A DNA stretch of 17,916 nucleotides from Enterobacterales bacterium (GCA_900768635.1 CAAGDP010000059.1:1-17916); one strand, 5' to 3'; numbered from the stretch's first letter, positions 7,850-14,835 are shown. A program made the numbers and translations. Notes: generated from the letters alone by a model not told the origin.

Positions 7850-8889
7850 GAATCTTTCCTGGTTATGTACATGGCATCGCCATAACTGAAAAAACGATAC
7901 TTATCTTCAACAGCATGACGATAAGCGTTCATGGTGTGATCATAGCCAGCAAAAGCACTCACCAGCATTATGAGAGTAGACTCAGGTAAATGGAAATTAG
8001 TTATAAGAGCGTCAACTACTTCATATCGATAACCGGGATAGATAAAAATGCTGGTATCTCCGGAATAGGCTTTCATATTTTGCCAGGAGCCGAAAATTTG
8101 CGCACAACTTTCCAGTGATCGCACCGAGGTGGTACCCACAGCAACTACCTTTTTTCCATTCTGCTTGGTCTTAATAATAAGATCTACTGCATCCTGAGGA
8201 ACATTAATAAACTCGGAGTGCATATGGTGATCTTCTATTTTATCTTCCTTTACCGGCTGAAAAGTTCCGGCCCCCACGTGCAGGGTGATAAAAACTGTAT
8301 TAACACCTTTCTGCCTGATCCGGTCAATATACTCTTCATCAAAATGAAGTCCGGCAGTAGGTGCTGCCACCGCTCCAGGGATTTTGCCATAAACGGTCTG
8401 GTAATCATCTTTGTCCGCATCGTTATCCTCACGGCAGATATATGGAGGTAACGGCATATGACCAATATCATCCAGTATAGCAAGAACTGACGGACCGTCA
8501 TCCGGAAATTCTACAATAAATAAATCTTCGTCTCTGCCGGTAACCCGGGCATGATAAGAATTAAAAATCAGCCCCGCACCGGGTTTAGGAGATCGGGAAG
8601 ATCTGATATGAGCCAGAATTCTTCGATCAGTGAGAACCCTTTCTACCAGAAGCTCAATTGCCCCGCCGGTTTCCTTAGTGCCGAATATGCGGGCAGGAAT
8701 AACTTTAGTATTGTTGAAAACCACTAAATCACCGGGTTCAAGATAATCAATGACATCATAAAAATGACGATCACTGAACTCTCCCGTATTACCGTTAAGA
8801 GTTAAAAGTCGACAGGAAGTACGGTCATGACAGGGAGTCTGAGCAATAAGTTCCCGGGGTAAATCAAAATAAAAATCTTTAAGCAGCAT
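7846..8889 (-). CDS. queA: S-adenosylmethionine:tRNA ribosyltransferase-isomerase QueA
   Basis: QueA transfers and rearranges the ribose of S-adenosylmethionine onto preQ1-34 of tRNA to make epoxyqueuosine, following the Tgt step. From ATG 8889 the product is 347 residues, close to the E. coli enzyme (356). It opens with the family start MLLKDFYFDLPRELIAQTP and contains LVVFNNTKVIPAR, VAAPTAGLHFD, THVGAGTFQPV-like ITLHVGAGTFQPV, GTTSVRSLES, and the C-terminal TNFHLPESTLIMLVSAFAGY. An in-frame TTG at 8904 is possible but adds residues that the family lacks. Neither start has a clear Shine-Dalgarno sequence. A good promoter sits about 30 bases upstream, making queA the first gene of the queA-tgt-yajC-secD-secF operon. 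No queG is seen in the window. Confidence 0.96.
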   Translation of the reverse strand: MLLKDFYFDLPRELIAQTPCHDRTSCRLLTLNGNTGEFSDRHFYDVIDYLEPGDLVVFNNTKVIPARIFGTKETGGAIELLVERVLTDRRILAHIRSSRSPKPGAGLIFNSYHARVTGRDEDLFIVEFPDDGPSVLAILDDIGHMPLPPYICREDNDADKDDYQTVYGKIPGAVAAPTAGLHFDEEYIDRIRQKGVNTVFITLHVGAGTFQPVKEDKIEDHHMHSEFINVPQDAVDLIIKTKQNGKKVVAVGTTSVRSLESCAQIFGSWQNMKAYSGDTSIFIYPGYRYEVVDALITNFHLPESTLIMLVSAFAGYDHTMNAYRHAVEDKYRFFSYGDAMYITRKDS

Positions 8890-9130
8890 TTCAGCAAAAA
8901 ACAAATATCAATCAAAGCTAGAATTCTACAACAAATTGCTCCAGATCTCAAAAATACGACACTTAAGTTACAGAATAATTTTCAGACGGACCTGAATGAC
9001 AGTAATAAATGAGGTAAAAAGTATCCCTATAAGATGCAGCAGGTGAATTAGTGAGGGACATGTCAGTTTAAACAGATGTTTAACTGATGAACATGAATGT
9101 TAAAAGGGATTGATGTGAAACAATTTCATC
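8890..9130. other. Intergenic region with queA promoter and an unexplained stem-loop
   Basis: No convincing gene lies between queA and the mal terminator. The queA promoter occupies 8923-8951. A notable inverted repeat is TCAGTT-T-AAAC / GTTT-AACTGA (9063-9073 with 9078-9087, one bulge, AGAT loop), flanked by CATG on both sides (9059-9062 and 9092-9095). A further short pair is TCCCT/AGGGA (about 9024-9028 with 9054-9058). A small structured RNA is conceivable but I see no clear promoter for it. The only small reading frame (16 codons from the ATG at about 8996) lacks a ribosome binding site. Confidence 0.4.
8923..8951 (-). promoter_or_regulatory. Sigma70-type promoter of the queA-tgt-yajC-secDF operon
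   Basis: On the minus strand TTGAGA (8946-8951) and TAGAAT (8923-8928) match the -35 and -10 consensus at five of six positions each, with an ideal 17-base spacer. Initiation would fall near 8916, leaving a leader of about 27 nucleotides before the queA ATG at 8889. Confidence 0.7.
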
Positions 9131-9155
9131 AAAAAAAGGTGCCCAACGGACACCT
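9131..9155 (-). terminator. Intrinsic terminator of the mal operon
   Basis: On the minus strand AGGTGTCC pairs with GGGCACCT (8 bp with one G-U, three-base loop) and is followed by seven T residues (9131-9137). It lies about 125 bases after the malK stop, beyond two other hairpins, and is the best end point for malEFGK transcripts. Confidence 0.8.
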
Positions 9156-9204
9156 AAATTTCAGTTTGGCAAATATTATTGTTTTTGTAAAAATCGTTTA
9201 TCAA

Positions 9205-9236
9205 TCAGGGAAAATAACTGAATATCTTTTCCCTGA
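9205..9236 (-). repeat. Perfect 10-bp inverted repeat in the malK 3' untranslated region
   Basis: TCAGGGAAAA (9205-9214) and TTTTCCCTGA (9227-9236) are exact inverted copies around a 12-base loop. No T-run follows on the minus strand, so it is not a normal terminator. It may protect the malK mRNA 3' end or act as a processing site. Confidence 0.55.
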
Positions 9237-9245
9237 CTCAGAATA

Positions 9246-9274
9246 TATTCCGGTATAAACGAACTGCCGGAATA
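9246..9274 (-). repeat. Inverted repeat directly after malK
   Basis: TATTCCGG (9246-9253) pairs with CCGGAATA (9267-9274), 8 bp around a 13-base loop, only five bases after the malK stop codon. It is not followed by a T-run. Together with the next hairpin and the terminator it makes a strongly structured 3' end. Confidence 0.5.
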
Positions 9275-9279
9275 GAACC

Positions 9280-10416
9280 TTAAGTTCTGTTGTACTTGGT
9301 GGTTCTTGGGAAGGCAATACCATTTTCGTCAAACAGATAGCAAGCCTGAGGAGGAATACCCACAACCAGAGTATCACCAGTATCTACTGGAATTTCTGAT
9401 GCAGCCTTAACAGTAAAGTCTTCACCATCAACATCCATATAAACAAAGGATTCAGCACCAAGATGTTCAGCAACATTAACCAGACCGTTAATTCGACCAA
9501 CAGCATCCGGATGATCGGTTGGAACCAGATGTTCAGGACGAATACCAAGTTCAACAGCATCGCCAACCTTAGCTCTGCGGGCATCAACACAGGCAGATAC
9601 AATATCACCGGTATTGAGCTTGATCTTGCACTGCTTTTCCTGAATATCAATAAGAGCACCCTTCAGGAAGTTCATCTTTGGAGAACCGATAAATCCGGCA
9701 ACAAACTTGTTCTGCGGATTGTGGTATAACTCAAGAGGTGAACCGAACTGTTCAAGATTTGATTCAGCATCATCCTTTAACGGGCTTAATACACAAATCT
9801 TGTCAGCCAGAGTCATAGCTTCAACCTGGTCGTGGGTTACGTAAATAATTGTTGCATTCAGTTCCTGATGGAGTTTGGCAATTTCAATACGCATCTTAAC
9901 ACGGAGGGCAGCATCCAGGTTTGACAGAGGTTCGTCAAACAGGAATACAGAAGGTTGCTGCACAATACAACGACCGATAGCAACACGCTGACGCTGACCA
10001 CCGGACAGAGCCTTTGGCTTACGTTCCAGGAACTGGATCAGACCCAGCATTTCAGCTGCCTTGTTAACTCTCTTGCGGATAGATTCCTTATCCATTTTCT
10101 TTAACTTCAGACCGAAGGCCATATTGTCAAATACGTTCATGTGAGGATACAGAGCGTATGACTGGAACACCATACCGATATTACGATCTACCGGCGGAAC
10201 ATCGTTCATATACTGACCACCAATGAGAAGTTCACCGGAAGTAATATCTTCCAAACCTGCAATCATACGCAGTAAGGTGGATTTACCACATCCGGATGGA
10301 CCTACGAATACGATGAATTCACCATCGGCAATGCTCATATTAATATTACGAAGAGTATCTTTAAGCACGCCTGGTCTGTAATTCTTTAAAACATTTTTTA
10401 ATACTACGTCAGCCAT
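9280..10416 (-). CDS. malK: Maltose/maltodextrin ABC transporter ATPase MalK
   Basis: MalK is the cytoplasmic ATPase homodimer that powers the MalFGK2 importer. The 378-residue protein (E. coli 371) has Walker A at 39-47 (GPSGCGKST), Q-loop Gln85, the ABC signature LSGGQ at 137-141, Walker B ending in catalytic Glu162 (FLFDEP), the D-loop SNLD and switch His195 (VTHDQVEAM). After about residue 240 comes the OB-fold regulatory domain typical of MalK/UgpC/MsmK ATPases, with GIRPEHL. GAGG nine bases upstream supports the ATG. It closes the malE-malF-malG-malK operon, unlike E. coli where malK is divergent from malEFG. Arginine is encoded mostly by CGT, suggesting high expression. Because the C-terminal domain is shared by other sugar importers, the maltose assignment rests on its operon. 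Confidence 0.95.
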   Translation of the reverse strand: MADVVLKNVLKNYRPGVLKDTLRNINMSIADGEFIVFVGPSGCGKSTLLRMIAGLEDITSGELLIGGQYMNDVPPVDRNIGMVFQSYALYPHMNVFDNMAFGLKLKKMDKESIRKRVNKAAEMLGLIQFLERKPKALSGGQRQRVAIGRCIVQQPSVFLFDEPLSNLDAALRVKMRIEIAKLHQELNATIIYVTHDQVEAMTLADKICVLSPLKDDAESNLEQFGSPLELYHNPQNKFVAGFIGSPKMNFLKGALIDIQEKQCKIKLNTGDIVSACVDARRAKVGDAVELGIRPEHLVPTDHPDAVGRINGLVNVAEHLGAESFVYMDVDGEDFTVKAASEIPVDTGDTLVVGIPPQACYLFDENGIAFPRTTKYNRT

Positions 10417-10449
10417 TTTTTAAGCCTCAAAATTTAAATCTTTCAAAAG

Positions 10450-10474
10450 GAGAGTCTCAGAAGCAAGGACTCTC
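10450..10474 (-). repeat. Hairpin between malG and malK
   Basis: GAGAGTC (10450-10456) and its exact complement GACTCTC (10468-10474) lie in the 70-base gap between malG and malK. On the minus strand the stem is followed by CTTTTG, too short for strong termination. It could reduce or stabilise expression of the distal gene malK. Confidence 0.5.
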
Positions 10475-10486
10475 ACAAAAATAACC

Positions 10487-11386
10487 TTAACCTTTAACAC
10501 CACCGGCAGTCAGACCACCAACGAGCCACTTCTGAGCGAAGAGGAACACGATAGTGATAGGCAAACCTGACATAACAGCCGCAGCCGCGAAGTCACCCCA
10601 CAGATAGTTCTGAGGATACAGATACTGTTGCGCACCTACTGCCAATGTTAACTGATCTACAGGAGCAGAGGTTAACAGCAGAGAAGCAACCGGAACTTCT
10701 GTGATGGTACCGATGAATGACAGAATAAATACTACTGCCAGGATAGGTACTGAAAGTGGCAGAAGTACCAGTCTGAATGCCTGCCAAGGAGTTGCACCAT
10801 CGATTGCTGCAGCTTCTTCCAGAGATGGGTCAATAGTCTCGAAATAACCTTTAATAGTCCAGATATGCAATGCTATACCACCCATATAAGACAGGATCAA
10901 ACCGCCGTGAGTATTCAAACCGATAGACGGAATATATTCACCTAATTTATCAAACAATGCATAAATAGCAACCAGAGCCAGCACTGTCGGGAACATCTGA
11001 ACAACAAGCATAATATTCAGAATAGTTTCCTTTCCGTGAAAGCGTAAACGTGCAAACGCATAAGCAGATGTAGTTGACAACACCAGAATAAACAGTGAGG
11101 TCAGGATTGCAATATAAACAGAGTTAAACAACCAGTGAAGTACTGGGAATGGTGGATTAACAATCTTTCCATTAATCTCGGTTGGAATACCTAAAGCAAG
11201 CTTCCAGTGTTCCAGAGAAAACTCACTACCGGTAGGAATAATACTACCAACAGAAAAGTTACCGTGACGGAAAGAAATAGCTGTTACCATCAAAAGAGGG
11301 AACATAATTATCAGAATGAAGGCCAGCATAAGGACATGAGCGCCTAAAATTCTGTACTTAATTGTTTTTGGTTGTACAATTGCCAT
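10487..11386 (-). CDS. malG: Maltose/maltodextrin ABC transporter permease MalG
   Basis: MalG is one of the two inner-membrane permeases of the maltose importer and pairs with MalF to form the translocation path. The 299-residue protein (E. coli 296) begins with a cytoplasmic segment and a first helix (about 14-38). Its periplasmic loop follows, then five more helices. The EAA loop is EEAAAIDGATPWQAFRLVLL at about 190-209, which docks on MalK. The C-terminus (WLVGGLTAGGVKG) carries the glycine-rich tail that in E. coli reaches into MalF near the maltose site. The ATG has GAGGAG about nine bases upstream, within the 15-base gap after malF, so the pair is tightly coupled. Membrane segments were judged by eye. 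Confidence 0.96.
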   Translation of the reverse strand: MAIVQPKTIKYRILGAHVLMLAFILIIMFPLLMVTAISFRHGNFSVGSIIPTGSEFSLEHWKLALGIPTEINGKIVNPPFPVLHWLFNSVYIAILTSLFILVLSTTSAYAFARLRFHGKETILNIMLVVQMFPTVLALVAIYALFDKLGEYIPSIGLNTHGGLILSYMGGIALHIWTIKGYFETIDPSLEEAAAIDGATPWQAFRLVLLPLSVPILAVVFILSFIGTITEVPVASLLLTSAPVDQLTLAVGAQQYLYPQNYLWGDFAAAAVMSGLPITIVFLFAQKWLVGGLTAGGVKG

Positions 11387-11401
11387 TTTTTTAAACTCCT
11401 C

Positions 11402-13180
11402 TTACGCGATTGGCTTTTCTTCTGCAAGTCTGCGGGTAAACCACAACTGAACAATTGCAATAGCACCAACGAGCAGGAATATGAGTGTTGCGATAGCTGC
11501 AGCCAAACCATAATTCTGACCACCATTACCCTGGAAAGCGATACGGTAGGTATAGCTTACCAGCAAGTCGGTTTCACCGGCCTGTGGGTTAGCATCCAGA
11601 ATATCCGGAGAACCGTTGGTCAACAACTGAATAAGAACGAAGTTATTGAAGTTAAATGCAAAAGATGCAATCAACAACGGAGTCAGAGGCTTAATAAGCA
11701 ACGGTAATGTGATTTTGAAGAAGTTTCCTACAAAAGAAGCGCCATCCATTGCAGATGCTTCATAAAGGTCATCAGGAATAGACTTCAACAGACCCATGCA
11801 CAGGATCATCATATATGGATAACCTAACCAGGCATTAACAATGAGGATCATGCTCTTAGCCCACATTGGACTGTTGAACCATGGAATAGCCTCATAATCA
11901 GAAGTATCCATGAACATGCCGGCAACGCCTTTGAGTATGGCGTTAATTTCACCGTAGCTTTCGTTAAACAAGCCTCGGAATACCAGAATGGATATGAAGG
12001 CAGGTACCGCATAAGGAAGAACCAGGAACAGACGATAAATACTGCGTCCCTTCAGGAATTCCCACTGTACAAGACAAGCCAGAACCATACCGATTGCCAG
12101 AGTGATAAATACGGTCAGGAAGGCAAAAACAACGGTCCAGATGAAAATCTTGATAAATGGTTTTCTTACACCTTCATCATTTGCAATAGTAGCAAAGTTT
12201 TTGAAGCCCACATTAACCTTAAAGCCAGGTACATAGTTGTCACCAATAGGACGACCAGCATCGTCTACATAACGGTAGTAACCAACTTCGTCATCAGGCA
12301 TGAAGTATTTACCGGTTTCATTATCCTGAAGCAGATACTTACCTGAAAGCATACGCTGGCTTGGGAGCATTGCACCCATAACCACACGGTCATACTTCTT
12401 ACTTACAGCTTCAAATTCCTTGAACTTGGTCTTCTGTAACTGAACTCCCAAATCGGTAAGATTTAATGAAAGATGATCAAGAGCAACCTTGTAATCAACG
12501 TTCACTTCCTTTGGAGTAGCAATACCGTGAAGATCCTTCAAACATTCATCAAATGGAATGTCTTCTCCTTCAGCAGTCTTACAATGGTTGTCATTTGGAC
12601 CGTTCCATTCAGACAGATTAACACGGGTTACAGGAATATTTGCCTGCTCCTTCAAAGCCTGACTGGTTTTAATAGTAAAGGAATCAGAAACAAAAAGAGC
12701 CTTAGACTCATCTTCCTTCTGAAGATAAATCTGAGCATTTTTCACAGAAGATTGTGGATTGGAGCTTGGCTTGATAACCAGTTTGAAGAGATATGCACCA
12801 CCGCCCGACTGATCATCAGATCTGCGATACACCTTGTCCAGATGATATTTCATTGCACGATCAACTGTTAAAGTATGATCACCGGAATAATTGGTAAATG
12901 CAATGGAAATGGTGTAAAGCATTGGGAAGATAATGAATGTTATCATACCCGCAATTGCCGGGAATGCATAACGATGAGCATAAGTTCTCTTATTAAGGAA
13001 GATAACTACACCCGATGCCACAAGAACAACAATGAGCAGAGGGAATGCAACATCACCTCTGAGGTACATGGAAACAACCATATACCCTGAATACATAACA
13101 ACCAGAAGGACGATCAGCCATTTCAACCAAGTCAATGGTGACTGGATCTGAGGCTTTGTCCCTAATCGTTCACTCGCCAT
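11402..13180 (-). CDS. malF: Maltose/maltodextrin ABC transporter permease MalF with enlarged P2 domain
   Basis: MalF is the larger permease and holds the membrane maltose-binding site. At 592 residues it is about 78 longer than E. coli MalF (514). It keeps the eight-helix plan: helices near 17-38, 46-63 and 71-95, then a large periplasmic P2 region (about 96-338), then helices near 341-365, 383-402, 442-464, 497-520 and 556-580. The EAA loop for MalK is EASAMDGASFVGNFFKITLP at 474-493. The P2 region, which caps MalE in the E. coli complex, is about 60 residues longer than in E. coli and contains two cysteines (200 and 213) in a charged insert, a possible disulfide. AAGG seven bases before ATG serves as ribosome binding site. 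A strong hairpin separates it from malE. Confidence 0.95.
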   Translation of the reverse strand: MASERLGTKPQIQSPLTWLKWLIVLLVVMYSGYMVVSMYLRGDVAFPLLIVVLVASGVVIFLNKRTYAHRYAFPAIAGMITFIIFPMLYTISIAFTNYSGDHTLTVDRAMKYHLDKVYRRSDDQSGGGAYLFKLVIKPSSNPQSSVKNAQIYLQKEDESKALFVSDSFTIKTSQALKEQANIPVTRVNLSEWNGPNDNHCKTAEGEDIPFDECLKDLHGIATPKEVNVDYKVALDHLSLNLTDLGVQLQKTKFKEFEAVSKKYDRVVMGAMLPSQRMLSGKYLLQDNETGKYFMPDDEVGYYRYVDDAGRPIGDNYVPGFKVNVGFKNFATIANDEGVRKPFIKIFIWTVVFAFLTVFITLAIGMVLACLVQWEFLKGRSIYRLFLVLPYAVPAFISILVFRGLFNESYGEINAILKGVAGMFMDTSDYEAIPWFNSPMWAKSMILIVNAWLGYPYMMILCMGLLKSIPDDLYEASAMDGASFVGNFFKITLPLLIKPLTPLLIASFAFNFNNFVLIQLLTNGSPDILDANPQAGETDLLVSYTYRIAFQGNGGQNYGLAAAIATLIFLLVGAIAIVQLWFTRRLAEEKPIA

Positions 13181-13204
13181 ACAAAAACCTTAACTTCTAC
13201 TTGC

Positions 13205-13248
13205 CAAAAAAAAATAAAAAAAGCTCCCTCAACAACTAAGGAGGGAGC
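13205..13248 (-). terminator. Terminator-like hairpin between malE and malF
   Basis: On the minus strand GCTCCCTC and GAGGGAGC (13241-13248 with 13223-13230) form a perfect 8-bp stem with a 10-base loop. A long T-rich tract (TTTTTTTATTTTTTTTT, 13205-13222) follows at once. It looks like a full intrinsic terminator placed inside the operon, 11 bases after the malE stop, so it probably ends most transcripts after malE and lets some continue into malF-malG-malK. Confidence 0.85.
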
Positions 13249-13259
13249 CCGTAGTTAGA

Positions 13260-14441
13260 TTACTGAGTAATACGACTTGCAGCAGTTGCTAATGCTTCGT
13301 CAACAGTCTGACGGTTTGTAGTAGCATTCTTCAGAGCCTGCTGGAAAGCTGACCAGAATCTGTTCATTTCAGGAACGTTAGGCATTGGTTCGCCGTTTAC
13401 AGCGTTGGTCATGGTAGCCTTGATACGTGGATCCTTTTCCAGAGTCTTCTGGAAGCTCTTCAGAGCAGCTGCACCTAAAGCCTTGTCATCGTTAACAACC
13501 TTGAGGCCTGCATCGGTCAGGAGGTAATCTTCGATGAATGCAACAGCTAATTCCTTGTTAGGAGACTGAGCATTGATAGCAAGACCCTGAACACCTACGA
13601 AAGCCTTAGCTGGCTTGCCTGCCAGTTTTGGAAGAGGGTTTACAGTGTACTTGATCTTCTGATCATAGTTAGACCAGGACCATGGTCCGTTGATGATACA
13701 AGCTACATCACCCTTGGCGAATGCTGCATCCATAACACCGTAATCTACGCCCTTTTCCATAACCTTATTCTTGATCATGTCAGAAAGGAACTGAACACCC
13801 TGCTTAGAACCAGCGTTAGCGATACCGGTATCCTTTACATCATACAGACCAGGACCGGTCTTCTTGAATACATAACCGCCGTTGGCAGCAACGAGAGGAT
13901 AGGTGAAGTATGGATTGGTGTAATCCCACATAATAGCTTGCTTGCCCTTTGCAGAAAGGTCTTTTTGCAGAGCAGCAAAGTCTTCGAAGTTAGCTGGAGC
14001 AGTCTTAACGATATCAGAATTACAAATCATGCCGATAGCTTCAACTGACATTGGATAGCCATAAATCTTACCATCGATGGTCAGTGCGTCCCAAGCAAAC
14101 TTCTGGAACTTGTCCTGAACACCCTTGCTTGGGCTTAATTCGGTCAGAAGACCAGCCTTTGCCCATTCGCCGAAACGGTCATGAGCCCACATAAAAATAT
14201 CAGGACCATTTCCGGTAGAAGCAGCCTGCTGGAATTTGTTTTCAACTCCATCTGGATGAGCAACTTCTACAGGTACACCCTGATCTGCAGTGAACTTCTT
14301 ACCAACAGCTGCAATACCGTCATAAGCCTTATCACCGTTTACCCAAACTACCAGCTTACCAGATTCGATACCTGCACTAGCCATTGAAGATAAACCTAAA
14401 GTTGCTGCTGCAACTAAACCAGCAATAATTTTCTTGTTCAT
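13260..14441 (-). CDS. malE: Periplasmic maltose/maltodextrin-binding protein MalE
   Basis: MalE captures maltose and maltodextrins in the periplasm and delivers them to MalFGK2. The 393-residue precursor (E. coli 396) has a Sec signal peptide MNKKIIAGLVAAATLGLSSM ending ASA at residue 23. The mature part aligns over its length with E. coli MBP: KLVVWVNGDKAYDG, GPDIFMWAHDRFGEWAKAGLL, YPMSVEAIG, NPYFTYPLVAANGGY, INGPWSWSN, YLLTDAGLKVVNDDKALGA and the C-terminal RQTVDEALATAASRITQ. Tryptophan and aromatic residues of the sugar site are largely kept. Unlike cysteine-free E. coli MBP it has Cys140 (GMICNSD) and Cys248 (DVACIING). AAGGA nine bases before ATG is a good ribosome binding site. It is the first gene of the operon and is followed by a terminator-like hairpin. 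Confidence 0.97.
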   Translation of the reverse strand: MNKKIIAGLVAAATLGLSSMASAGIESGKLVVWVNGDKAYDGIAAVGKKFTADQGVPVEVAHPDGVENKFQQAASTGNGPDIFMWAHDRFGEWAKAGLLTELSPSKGVQDKFQKFAWDALTIDGKIYGYPMSVEAIGMICNSDIVKTAPANFEDFAALQKDLSAKGKQAIMWDYTNPYFTYPLVAANGGYVFKKTGPGLYDVKDTGIANAGSKQGVQFLSDMIKNKVMEKGVDYGVMDAAFAKGDVACIINGPWSWSNYDQKIKYTVNPLPKLAGKPAKAFVGVQGLAINAQSPNKELAVAFIEDYLLTDAGLKVVNDDKALGAAALKSFQKTLEKDPRIKATMTNAVNGEPMPNVPEMNRFWSAFQQALKNATTNRQTVDEALATAASRITQ

Positions 14442-14470
14442 TAGCTATTCCTTTTAAAATAAACAAAATA

Positions 14471-14484
14471 TGAAGTAAACTTCA
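14471..14484. promoter_or_regulatory. Perfect palindrome, possible operator in the malE leader
   Basis: TGAAGTAAACTTCA is an exact 14-base palindrome 30 bases before the malE ATG. If the malE -10 is the TATTAT at 14493-14498 (minus strand; the -35 is weak), initiation would be near 14486. The palindrome would then cover the first bases of the transcript, a typical repressor position. The protein that might bind is unknown. Confidence 0.4.
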
Positions 14485-14628
14485 ACACTGAGATAATAAT
14501 CAATTCAAGAAAAAGATCCTATGATGCAGTTCTCAAATTTGTTAATCAAATACCTGCACTTAACAAACCGACGAGAATTTGTTCAAAGCAAAGGCCTGTA
14601 ACACATTATCTATGTAACATTAGTGATA

Positions 14629-14643
14629 TTAACAACTTGTTAA
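14629..14643. promoter_or_regulatory. TTAACAA-C-TTGTTAA palindrome, possible regulator site
   Basis: This 15-base site is a perfect 7+1+7 palindrome. The same TTGTTAA half-site occurs three more times within the preceding 90 bases. The half-site resembles the GTTAA core of ArcA boxes, but the inverted arrangement differs from ArcA's direct repeats, so the binding protein is uncertain. Confidence 0.4.
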
Positions 14644-14804
14644 GCTAATTGCATTATTTATGAATATGTTGATTAATAAATTTTGAAGTATGTTTCATTT
14701 TATTAATCACTGTAGTTTTTATGATTAATCACCATTCCGTGATTCTAAAATTTGAAAACGTCGACAACCCTGCTGCACTGCATTGTTTACTAAAAAAGTA
14801 AAAA

Positions 14805-14835
14805 TTGCGCTTATTTCCTCAAAATTTGATAGAAT
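14805..14835 (+). promoter_or_regulatory. Weak candidate promoter for lapC-cnoX
   Basis: TAGAAT (14830-14835) matches five of six -10 positions. The nearest -35-like hexamer, TTGCGC (14805-14810), is 19 bases away, longer than ideal. A leader of about 125 nucleotides would precede the chosen lapC start. Confidence 0.3.

Noticed and set aside
9205..9236. Terminator at the perfect 10-bp inverted repeat
   Set aside because: No T-run follows the stem on the minus strand, and on the plus strand CCCTGACTC follows. The terminator at 9131-9155 fits better.
12473..12871. Plus-strand 132-codon frame inside malF
   Set aside because: It is the antisense shadow of the P2-coding region, without a ribosome binding site or family resemblance.
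14597..14619. CRP site upstream of malE
   Set aside because: TGTAACA occurs as a direct repeat 16 bases apart, not as the inverted TGTGA-N6-TCACA pair needed for CRP.
14727..14744. CRP site at AATCAC-N6-GTGATT
   Set aside because: The half-sites are in the reverse order (TCAC before GTGA), so this is not a CRP palindrome.
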